From assembly GCF_000226095.1 (NCBI RefSeq), contig NC_016472.1:7378001-7442000 (forward strand): a stretch of DNA of 64,000 nucleotides, written 5' to 3'. Of this stretch, positions 24,261-33,700 are shown piece by piece (the stretch's first letter is position 1; every line of letters starts with the position of its first letter). A program made the translations under genes and the position numbers. Under the pieces are notes generated by a model. The model searched no databases. It was not told the DNA's origin and worked only from the letters and a program-made list of their open reading frames with translations. Source of the DNA: Thermothelomyces thermophilus ATCC 42464. Lineage: Eukaryota > Ascomycota > Sordariomycetes > Sordariales > Chaetomiaceae.

Positions 24261-24712
24261 TATGACGAACCTAACTCAGACTTCTTCTAAAAGGGTCCAG
24301 ACGGAGGTAGATTAGGCAGGATAGCAGGCAGGTCGTCTAAGGGATTCGGTAAAGCCAAAGGGTTCATAACAACACTTAGAGTTGTCTCTTACAGTAATCG
24401 GCAATGCTTGGTATAAGTACTGTGATTGTGATTATTACTACTAGTAAACTCCTAGAGTCTACTATAACGAGTGACTATTTACATATATATATACTTCTGC
24501 CGATCGCTTATAGTCCCTTTCTATCCTGCCCTTGGATCGCCTTTGGTAGCTAGCTATCCTCCGCTATCTCTCCCTTTTTGGCAATCGTTCGCCCGTGGTA
24601 GCCCGCGTTCCCTAGCGATCTTGTATCAGCCTCGCTTCGTGCCCTTCTTAATTGGTGGCTCATTTAGCCTTCTATGCCCCACCGGGTCGCGGTATATAGT
24701 TGGCTCGTAACA
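24261..24712 (-). repeat. LTR of element 3, 5' copy (452 bp)
   Basis: Partner of 17101-17552. It carries scattered C-to-T and G-to-A differences, including in the primer-complementary string (24432-24442), now TTATTACTACT. Flanked on the right by the ATTAG duplication. Confidence 0.92.
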
Positions 24713-24717
24713 ATTAG

Positions 24718-26837
24718 GTCCGTTTTGTTTTTCATCATATATACTATAGCTTTATCTAAAGCTCCTAGATCCGCGATTTCTTTTCGTCCGTATAGTAGAG
24801 GCAGTCGTTACTCCGGCACAAGTCTTATATATCTCGTCCTATTCTATAGTACCTAGGCTAGGCTCATTTTAGTACTACTATAATGCCTTCTAGGTTGCGG
24901 GCTTTGATCTTCTAGAGCAATTCGGCCGCTCTGTTTCCTACGTTATAGACCTATTCTATAGGGCGGAGGCTTCCGTCCTCATTTCCTTGTCAGGTCGGCC
25001 AGTGATTGTTTTCGAATTTGTTACGAAAGTGGTATCGGCATTTATATGATATACACTAGAACTAGGGCACTTATATATGTGCCTCGTGTCGTAGGTATAG
25101 TTGCGTAGCGTTGCCTAGAAGGTATTAGAAGTCTTTTCTAAATCCTTCCTACTATACGTAGACTATAGATACTCTAATGCTAAGGTAGGAGTATTTCTTC
25201 TAATAGCTTTCCCACATACGCTTATCTTTTCCGCGGTTCGCGCGTATAAACTGGTACTTAGGGTTCCGTACGTCGTAGCTAAGTTGCTAATCGTTAGAAT
25301 ACTTGGTATAGCTATCGGGCCTATCGTATGTCGTAGGCTGTTCTCCTTTAATAGTTTCTATAATACGTCGGAGTTCCTTTATTTCGTCCTATATTCTATC
25401 GCTCTACTAAGCAAGTCGGATCAAGCGTCTATCCCGTTTGTATAGTTTCGTATTAAGCCGGAAAACTTTGTTATAATACTATTCGATTTGTTCCTAGAGG
25501 AATAGAACATTAGGTCCGGGTCTTTCGATTCCTTAGATGTCGGTTATCTATGATCTATCCCTCCTCTAGGTGACTGTGAAACCCTACTACTTTAAGGCTA
25601 GGAGAATCGAAATTAGTAGTATATATTCTCCTGCTATATCCTATTCGGCAAGACCTGTTTCTAGATCTATAGTAACTAGTTCGGAGTACGGTGCTTGTTT
25701 GTCTTTACTATCGCCGTCGTATCCGAGACTATCTATATTACTATCCCTGTCTTCGTAGCTCGTGGCCGCTACTTCGATGACATCCTTAGCAGTTTCGTTA
25801 ATAGCTGTAATTTCCTTTTTAAAGACTAGTTTCTATTCTTTCTTCGGGCTCTAGCATTCTCGCTTATAGTGCCCTTTCTTTCTGTAGTTATAGTAGGTAA
25901 CGTTAGACTTGTCTTTGGTCGTCTTCTTCTGGTCCTGCTTCTACGTTATATCTATATCTATAGCTCTAGGGTATGTCCTATACGAGGTACTAACATACAC
26001 TTGCTTTTTCTTATTATTAGCCTTAACCGTGGTTCCGTTCATTTGTCCTCGTTTCTGCTGCTCTTGTATGTAGAGTCAATTATCGATTCTAATAGCCTAT
26101 ATAATATATTTGTCTAGAGTCTTAGGCTAGTTATACTTATATAGCTTGTCTTTGACCTTTTCCCTTAAGCCGTTATAGAATAGTTATATTAACGCCTTAT
26201 CATTAAGCTAAGACTTAAATATATCCTATCTAAACTACGTAGTATAGGAGGCTGCTAACTTGGTCTATTAGAGATTAGCGAGTCTTTCTTATATATAAAT
26301 CTTTTCGTCTTTGTCACTAAAAACCTTCTAAAGCTCTTCTTCGAAACGGTTATAAGATCGGAAGACTACCTATGTAAACGCGTCTCGGTCATCTTTATCT
26401 TCCTTAATAAGATAGTCATTCTACGTAGGCTCGAACTATCTAAGTGCCTTACCCTCTAATCTCGTAACTATATAGAGAACTTTAGCTTTATCGTCCGGAA
26501 ACTTGTTATTATTAAGCCGGAAGTAGGATTAGAGGTTTGTCAGGAATCCTATAAGATCTTCCTTAGTTCTTCTGTATTTGCCAGGTAGTTCGATCTTAAT
26601 GCGGCTCGCTTTAGTAGTCTCGAGCGCTTCGATTTTGGCGTAGGCCTTATTAACTAGTTTCTATAAGTACTTTTTGCCGTTCTCGAGTTCCTTAATTCGG
26701 GCTTAAGCAACCTTATCTCTCTAGTCTAACTCCTAGATCTACTACTAGAGTTGACTAATCTAGGTAAGTAGCTATTCGGCCGTAACGTTAGTAGCTATGT
26801 CGATGTCAAGGTTAAGGTTACCTCCGTTCTAAACTAT
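24718..26837 (-). pseudogene. gag and 5' pol relic of element 2
   Basis: Right-hand part of element 2, aligning with 22116-24233 of element 3. The original gag ATG (26837-26835) is now ATA. A capsid-like region and a zinc-knuckle region (near 25.87-25.91 kb) are recognisable. It stops at the ATTAG duplication, where element 3 entered. Confidence 0.8.
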
Positions 26838-26851
26838 AATAGAACAAAGGG

Positions 26852-26862
26852 AGTGGTAACAA
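26852..26862 (-). promoter_or_regulatory. Primer-binding site of element 2, self-priming type
   Basis: Two nt inside the 5' LTR. The plus-strand string AGTGGTAACAA is the exact reverse complement of TTGTTACCACT in both element 2 LTRs (12293-12303 and 27037-27047). Eleven nt is the primer length of the Tf1/sushi self-priming mechanism. It does not begin with the TGG expected for tRNA priming in element orientation. Confidence 0.7.
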
Positions 26863-26864
26863 CG

Positions 26865-27291
26865 TATGACGAACCTAGCTTAGACTTCTTCTAAAAGGGT
26901 TTAGACAAAGGTAGATTAAGCGGGATAGGTAGGCAGGTTATCTAAGGGATTCGGTAAAGCCAAAGGGTTTATAACAATACTTAGAGTTATCTCTTATAGT
27001 AATTAGCAATACTTGGTATAAGTACTGTCATTGTAATTGTTACCACTGGTAAACTCCTAGAGTCTACTATAACAAGTAACTATCTATATGTATATATAAT
27101 CCTAGGATTACTAGTGGTCGTGGTGATCCTCTGTACTGGCTTACCTGGCTCACGTCGTGAGCTAGTGATCCTCTGCTGGGATCGTTTCTTGCCAAGTGTG
27201 ATCCTGTCCTGATTGGTCCATCATTCTTCGGCTTGATTGGCCCGTTTGTGTCGGTGGCCTAGGCGGCAGCTGCATGTATATTTCTGTGACA
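26865..27291 (-). repeat. LTR of element 2, 5' copy (427 bp, variant U3)
   Basis: Partner of 12121-12547, ending CTGTGACA and followed by CTAGT. The primer-complementary string TTGTTACCACT is intact at 27037-27047. Confidence 0.9.
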
Positions 27292-27296
27292 CTAGT

Positions 27297-30200
27297 AGTT
27301 AACGTAAGAACGGAGGTATTGCTTGATAACTTGGTTTAGTTGCTCTATTTGTCTGTTAGTCTATAGGTAATATGCCGTTAATAGCTTACTATTAACGCCT
27401 AATTATTATATTAATGCTTGCTAGAACTTCGATATAAACTTGGTATCTCTATCGGTAATCTATTCCTATAGCCAAGCGTATACTAATATGACTTACTAGT
27501 AGATTACATCTACTAACTGTTCTACTATCTAGGACTCCTTATAGGGAAAGAAGTATATCTATTTAGTTAGATAGTCTACTATAGTAAGAATACTATTATA
27601 GATTACCCCTATAGCTATATCTTTAGATTCTAGTAGTTTTGTAATAAAGTCTATTATAACTAAACTCTATAGTTTGTCGGCTATTAGTAGTAGCTAAAGT
27701 AGCCTATACGGCTTGTATCATGCCGTTTTGCTTTGATTATGGATATTATAGCTCTATACGACTTCCTTAACTTATACCGTTAACTATAGAAAGTTATAGT
27801 ATTTCTTGACTTATACGACGGTCTTCGTAACTCCTTTATATCCTCCGAGTTTTAACTCGTAGAGGTCTTAAATCATTTATAGCTATTGATCTTTATTATA
27901 GATATACGCTTTGCCTCGGTACCAGAGTTTCCTATCTTTTTCTTCCACTCCATTAGGTACCACTAGTCCAGGTGTTGTTTAATACTATACCTTATTAGTT
28001 CCTTCTTCTTAAAAGATTACGTAATATTCTAGGAATAAGTCAAGTAGATCGTCTTCTATAGGTATCTACGTTTCGTAATATAGCGTTCTGTCTATTCGTT
28101 CCTTAAATAACGGTAGCATTGTTTCCGTTTGTCCTTCTATATAATCCGTTTATCGGCTTAAGGCATCCGCTCGTACGTTCTCTTTACCCTTTTTATAGCA
28201 GATCTTAAAATTAAATTCTATAAGGAATTCTACCTATTATATTTATTGTCTATTAAGCTCCTTTATTATCGTAAAGTATCTTAAATTCTTATAATCTATA
28301 TATACTTATACTAGTTTAATTATACCGCTAAGGTATAATTACTATTTCTTAAAAGCTTCAATAATCGTGAGTAGTTCCTTATTATAGATTAGATAATTAA
28401 GATATAGTCTATTAAGCTTCTTTAAAAAGAAGGCTATAGGATATAGCTTCCCTTGTTCATTTCGTTATCCTAATTATTCTCTAATAGCGTAGTCTGAAAC
28501 GTCCGTTTCTACCTCAAATGGCTTCTTAGGGTCTGGTAGCACTAGTACTAGATCTTTAGTAATAGTGTCGCGGATCTATATAAATGCTTACTTGTGCTAT
28601 TCTTCTTATTAGAATTTAGTATTCTTCTTAGTAAGTTTGTATAAAGGTTATACGATTGCTCCGAAGTTCCTAATAAACATCTAGTAGAAGTTTATAAACC
28701 CGATGAAACTTTGTACTTCCATAACTAACGTCGGTTATAGCTAATTCTTAATAGCTTTAACCTTTAGAGGTTCTATCTAGATTTGTTCTAGGGATATCTT
28801 ATATCCTAAAAATACTATTTTCCTAATATAGAATTTACTCTTTTCCTTATTAACTAATAGCTTATATACGTATAACGTGTCTAGTATTACTCTTATATAC
28901 TTCCGGTGTTTGTCTATCGTCTCAGAGAAGATAAGTATATTGTCGAGATAATATATCGTAAATTTGTTAAAAAAGGGGCAGATAGCTTGATCAATTAGGG
29001 CTTAGAACGTTGCCGGCACGTTTGTAAGTCCGAATGGCATGACGAGGTATTTGTAGTGACCATAGGGTATCCTAAAGGCCGTTTTCTACTCGTTGCCTTC
29101 TTTAATTTGTATATAATTATAGACCGATAGTAAGTCAAGATATATAAAATATTAGGCTCCTACTAACTAATCTCGGAGCCGTAAGATTAGTAGTAATAGG
29201 TATCGGTTTTTCATAGTCCATTTATTAAGTTACCAATAGTTGACGTATAACTATAGCTTTCGGTCTTTCTTAGATATAAATAGGATTAGGTAGCTTACTA
29301 GCGATGTCGATAGGTAGATATATTCTCTTTAAAGGTTCTCCTTTAAATATCGCTTAAGTTCTTCGTTCTAAGTCTAGCTTGTATAGTAAATCTTAAAGAA
29401 CTTTAGTTATGCTCTTTCCTTAAGCTTGATCTTATAATCCTATAGGCCGTACTCTAGTAACCCTTCTAGATACTTTGGTTCGAATGCTAGGTGTCCTTTA
29501 TATTCTTCTAGTACTTTCCTAGTCTTGTCTCGTTTCTTAGTTTTCTAATAGTATACGAACTTGGTTCCGTCTATAGCGATACTAGCAATTTCTCCTGTCT
29601 CAACCTATTACTCTAGTTATAGTGCTCTATATTCGTTAACAGAGAGAATAGCTATTAGTAGTTTAGCTCGTTCCTCCTATTATAACGTTAGTATTATTAT
29701 ATTACTTCTTCTAGAGTCTATAGTAGTCTGCCTACTACTATCTATCTTTTGTAGTAGATCTATAGAATATATCTTCCCCTAAGTATCGTCTATTTACAAT
29801 CCTTACGTGCTCCCTATCTTACTAGTCGAATACGACTCCGTTTAGAGTTATAGGTAGCTACTATTCTTCTAGCTAATATCTAGGTTATAATCTTTATACT
29901 ATAGTAATTCTAATATTATATCTTTATTATTACTTATATCTATAATACTAAATATAACTATCATAGTTTTCCCTACTATAGTAATGTTAATTAGTTTAGT
30001 TTCCCTATATACCTATTATATTAGAAATAGCCCTTTGACTATACTATACTTCCGCTTTATTCTCTAGGGTATCTATAGCTAATTTACAAGTGTCGGCGAA
30101 ATTAGGTTTATCTCTGCTCTACTATCTACTAGTATAAGCATTTCGTGTTGTTTCCATTATATTATTATCTATAATCGCTCATCTTGCCGCCGTCGTCCAA

Positions 30201-32559
30201 AGATTATAGCGATTTCCTATATTTCTACTAGGAGGTCTCGATATAGTGGTCTCTTACGCTAGTTCCTCCTATACTATGCTATTACTCGCCGCTATATAGG
30301 CATTAATGGTTTTCGGGCCCCTCGGAGGGCCCTAACCCGTTTCCTAGGTTAGTACTAACCTCTTTAGTTGTTCGGCTAATAATAGCTTTATCGATCGTAC
30401 TTATTTCTATAAGCCATTAAGTGCTAGTAGCTTTCTACCATTAGGTCCGTTCTACTTTCCGTTATATATACTATAGCTTTATCTAAAGTTCCCAAATTCG
30501 CGATTTCTTTTCGTCTATATGGTAGAGGTAATCGTTACTCTAGCACGAGTCCTATATATCTTGTCCTATTCTATAGTGCCTAGGCTAGGCTCGTTTTGGA
30601 ACTACTATAATGCCTTCTAGATCGCGGGCTTTGATCTTCTAGAGCAATTTAGCCGCTCTGTTTCCTATATTATAGACCTATTCTATAGGGCAGAGACTTC
30701 TGTCCTCATTTCCTTGTCGGGTCGGCTAGTAGTTGTTTTCGAATTTATCGTGAAAGTAGTATTAGCATTTATATAATATATACTAGAACTAGGGCACTTA
30801 TATATATGCCTTATATCGTGGGTATAGTTACGTAGCGTTACCTAGAAGGTATTAGAATTCTTTTCTAAATCCTTTCTACTATATATAGACTATAGGTACT
30901 CTAATGCTAAGGTAGGAGTATTTCTTCTAGTAGTTTTCCTATATACGTTTGTCTTTTCCTTAGTTTATACGTATAAACTAGTACTTAGGGTTCTATATAT
31001 TATAGCTAAGTTACTAATCGTTAAAATACTTGATATAGCTATTAGAACTATTATATATTATAGGCTATTCCCCTTTAATAGTTTCTACGATACGTTAGAG
31101 TTCCCTTATCTTGTCCCTTATCTTATCGCTCTACTAGGTAAGTCAAATCAAGCGTCTATCCTATTCGCGTAGTTCTATATTAAGCCGGAAAACTTCGTTA
31201 CGGGACCATTCGATTTGTTCCTAGAGGAATAGAACATTAGGTCTAGGTCTCTTAATTCCTTAGGTATCGGTTGTCTACGATCTATTCTGCCTCTAGGTAA
31301 CTATAAAACCCTACTACGGCTAGGAGAATCGAAATTGGTAGTGTATATTCTCCTACCATATCCTATTTGGCAAGACCTATCTCTAGGTCTACTATAACTA
31401 GTTCGGAGTACGGTGCTTATTTATCTTTACTATTGCTATTATATCCGAGACTATCTATATCGCTATCTCTATCTTTATAGCTTGTAGCTATTATTTCGAT
31501 AATATCCTTAGTAGTTTTGTCAATAGCTATAATTTTCTTTCTAGGGACTAGTTTCTAGTCTTTCTTTAGGCTTTGACATTTTTATTTATAATGTTCTTTC
31601 TTTCTATGGTTATAGTAGGTAACGTTAGACTTATCTTTAGTCATCTTCTTCTTGTCTTGCTTCTATGCTATATCTATATCTATAGCTCTAGGATATATCC
31701 TATACAAGGTACTAACGTATACTTGTTTTTTCTTATTATTAGTTTTAACTATAGTTCTATTTATTTAATCTCGTTTCTACTACTCTTATATATAGAGTCA
31801 ATTATCGATCCTAATAGCCTATATAATATATTTATCTAGGGTTTTAGGCTAGTCATACTTATATAGCTTATCTTTAACCTTTTCCTTTAAGCTATTATAG
31901 AATAGTTATATTAATGCCTTATTATTAAGCTAAGACTTAAATATGTCCTATCTAAACCATATAGCGTAAGAGGCTACTAACTTAGTCCATTAGAGATTAG
32001 TAAGTCTTTCTTATATATAAATCTTCTTATCTTTGTTACTAAAAACCTTCTAAAGCTCTTCTTTAAAATAGTTATAGGATCGAAAGACTGCCTATATAAA
32101 CGCGTTTCGGTTATCTTCGTCTTCGTTAGTAAGATAGTCGTTCTATATAGGCTTAAACTATCTAAGTGCCTTACCCTCTAGTCTCGTAGCTATATAGAGG
32201 ACTTTAGCTTTATCGTCTAGAAACTTATTATCATTAAGCCAAAAGTAAGATTAGAGGTTTATTAAGAATTCTATAAGATCCTCCTTAGTTCCTCTATATT
32301 TACTAGGTAGTTTGATCTTAATATAACTTACTTTAGCGCTCTTAAGTACCTTAATTTTAATATAGGCCTCGTTAACTAGCTTCTACAAATATTTTTTACC
32401 GTTTTTAAGTTTCTTAATCCAAGCTTAAGTAACTTTATCTCTCTAATCTAACTCTTAGATCTACTAATGGAGTTAACTAAGCTAGGTAAGTAGCTATTTA
32501 GCTATAACGTTAGTAATTATATCGATATCAAGGTCAAAATTACCTTTATCCTAAACTAT
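27297..32559 (-). pseudogene. gag-pol relic of element 1 (gag to integrase)
   Basis: Heavily RIP-decayed gag-pol aligning with element 3 from gag start (ATG now ATA at 32559-32557) down to the integrase. RT active site YLDN at 28950-28939. It continues beyond the element 2 insertion at 12115-11444. No frame stays open for more than a few tens of codons. Confidence 0.8.
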
Positions 32560-32573
32560 AATAGAATAAAGGG

Positions 32574-32584
32574 AGTAATAGCAA
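32574..32584 (-). promoter_or_regulatory. Primer-binding site of element 1, self-priming type
   Basis: AGTAATAGCAA, two nt inside the LTR. It pairs with TTACTATTACT in the element 1 LTRs (10427-10437, 32759-32769) at ten of eleven positions, the exception being explainable by one G-to-A RIP change. It differs from the element 2 site by a change matched in its own LTR. Confidence 0.6.
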
Positions 32585-32586
32585 TA

Positions 32587-33038
32587 TATAACGAACCTAA
32601 CTTAGACTTCTTCTAAAAGGGTTTAAATAAAGGTAGGTTAAGCAAGATAAGTATATAGGTTGTCTAAGGGATTTAGTAAAGCTAAAGGGTTTATAATAAC
32701 ACTAAAGTTATCTCTTATAGTAGTTAACAATGCTTAGTATAAGTATTATAATTATAAGTTACTATTACTAGTAAACTCCTAGAGTCTACCAAAACGAGTG
32801 ATTATTTATATATATATATACTTCTGTCGGTCGCTTATAGTCCCCTTCTAGCCTGCCCTAGGATCGCCTTTAGTAGCTAGCTATCCTCTGCTATCCTTCT
32901 CTTTTGGCAATTGTTCGCCCGTGGTAGCCCGTGCTCCCTAGCGATCCCGTGTTAGCCTTGCTCTGTGCCCTTCTTGATTGGTGGCTCGTTTAGTCTGCTG
33001 CGCCCTACCGGGTCGCGGTATATGGTTGGCTCGTGACA
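32587..33038 (-). repeat. LTR of element 1, 5' copy (452 bp)
   Basis: Partner of 10255-10706, ending GGCTCGTGACA and followed by the CTCGG duplication. The primer-complementary string here is TTACTATTACT at 32759-32769. The right half is much less RIP-mutated than the left half. Confidence 0.9.
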
Positions 33039-33043
33039 CTCGG

Positions 33044-33604
33044 CCGAGAGTTGGTTTACTTTGACTAGTTTAAAGAATGTCGGCTGAAACTATAGATAAT
33101 CCTATTTCTAACGTGACTACTAGTACTTATTGATAGGAAGGCAGGGAGGATCGCGATGTACCTGTAAACGGTTAGTAACATCTTAGAGAAGATCTTTGGT
33201 AGCAAGAGAACCAGATTCGATAAGCTAGTACGTGTATCCTTCAAGGGCCGAATCTTTGTCATTTCAAAGCGACCAAGGTCTTCTAATTACGTTACTACTA
33301 GTAGCTAGAACTCTAGTATTCTTTAAAGACTTTAAGTGCCGGCTAACCTAGGTCTTTCTAGTCTTAAATAGCTAAGCCGCGTGCTAAATACTAGGTTGCT
33401 TTCTAAGGGGTAAACGGCTAGTTCGGTGGCGAGCTTGAGCGGCAAGGAGCCATTTGGCGGCCCGTATACTAGCCGGTTCCTGGATTTGGTCAGTCAGAGG
33501 CATCGTATATAGGAGAGTAGGTTTAACTAGGCTTGTGGCAGTGGTTGTGTCTTCGAATATAGGGAGTTGGCTGGTAAAATTGGACGCGGATTTGGACGTA
33601 TACC
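33044..33604 (-). pseudogene. Relic of the pogo/Fot1-like transposase, N-terminal DNA-binding part
   Basis: A possible start codon lies at 33503-33501 (frame MPLTDQIQEPASIRAAKW). It is followed by a helix-turn-helix-like stretch and, after a frame change, a segment of the Tc5/CENP-B DNA-binding type (DKDSALEGYTY, SGSLATKDLL, then TFFKLVKVNQLS just before the insertion point). Several TAG codons replace probable Trp and Gln. The retroelement CTCGG duplication at 33039-33043 marks where the frame jumps to the left arm at 10249. RIP damage is milder here than in the left arm. Confidence 0.5.
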
Positions 33605-33698
33605 TGTCCGGCTATATTGGCATGTCCGGGGGTTTTGGCCCCACCTGTCGGGAGACAGGTGGTAGTCCTGAACTAATTAGTCAGCACTAACCACCGGG
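33605..33698 (-). repeat. Right terminal inverted repeat (94 bp)
   Basis: Inverted partner of the left repeat. The same stem lies at 33641-33649 / 33654-33662 around a GGGA loop. On the plus strand the loop has the same orientation as in the left repeat, although the rest of the repeat is inverted. The TA target duplication follows at 33699-33700. Confidence 0.92.
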
Positions 33699-33700
33699 TA

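Larger units (their letters stand above)
17101..24712 (-). mobile_element. Element 3: innermost and youngest Gypsy-type chromovirus retrotransposon (7612 bp)
   Basis: Uninterrupted copy with 452-bp LTRs at 17101-17552 and 24261-24712 and ATTAG duplications at 17096-17100 and 24713-24717. The minus-strand order is 5' LTR (right), primer site, gag with zinc knuckle, pol with RT, RNase H region, integrase and chromodomain, polypurine tract, 3' LTR (left). A second ORF runs in the opposite direction between pol and the 3' LTR. RIP damage is lightest of the three, and the RT catalytic YLDD is intact (20608-20619), yet TAG stops are spread through all frames, so the copy is dead. Confidence 0.95.
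12121..27291 (-). mobile_element. Element 2: middle Gypsy-type chromovirus retrotransposon (7554 bp without inner insertion)
   Basis: It is bounded by 427-bp LTRs at 12121-12547 and 26865-27291 and flanked by CTAGT at 12116-12120 and 27292-27296. The interrupted sequence of element 1 (GCTAGT then AGTTAACGTAAG) is continuous in the homologous region of element 3 at 18960-18975, confirming the insertion. Subtracting element 3 and one ATTAG leaves 7554 bp. The gag-pol part matches elements 1 and 3, but the U3 half of the LTR and the adjoining antisense ORF are different. Intermediate RIP decay; RT motif YLDN at 15595-15606. Confidence 0.93.
10255..33038 (-). mobile_element. Element 1: outer Gypsy-type chromovirus retrotransposon (7608 bp without inner insertion)
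   Basis: It is bounded by 452-bp LTRs at 10255-10706 and 32587-33038, with CTCGG immediately outside both ends (10250-10254 and 33039-33043), which proves one insertion event into the DNA transposon. Subtracting element 2 and one CTAGT leaves 7608 bp. Coding is on the minus strand: gag relic starts near 32559 (ATG now ATA), RT region near 28.9 kb, integrase in the 27.3-28.0 kb region, and pol 3' end resuming at about 12115-11444. It is the most heavily RIP-decayed of the three copies. The second RT catalytic Asp is now Asn (28939-28950). Same LTR subfamily as element 3. Confidence 0.93.
7990..33698 (-). mobile_element. Pogo/Fot1-like DNA transposon, about 2.9 kb, split by a 22.8-kb retrotransposon nest
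   Basis: The ends are near-perfect terminal inverted repeats (7990-8084 and 33605-33698) starting CCCGGTGGTTAGTGC, flanked by TA on both sides (7988-7989 and 33699-33700), the target duplication of the Tc1/mariner/pogo superfamily. Removing the retroelement nest and one CTCGG copy leaves about 2920 bp. Minus-strand remnants of a transposase lie on both arms: a CENP-B/Tc5-type helix-turn-helix part on the right (33503-33044), and a NVDKT(G) motif on the left (10165-10148), matching the first Asp region of pogo-type DDE catalytic domains. Both parts are riddled with TAG stops. The superfamily call rests on TA, inverted repeats and weak protein similarity; the family was not verified by search. 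Confidence 0.75.

Noticed and set aside
7990-33698. Starship-type giant element carrying cargo genes
   Set aside because: There is no tyrosine-recombinase captain gene, and all internal sequence is accounted for by three LTR elements and one inverted-repeat transposon with a TA duplication.
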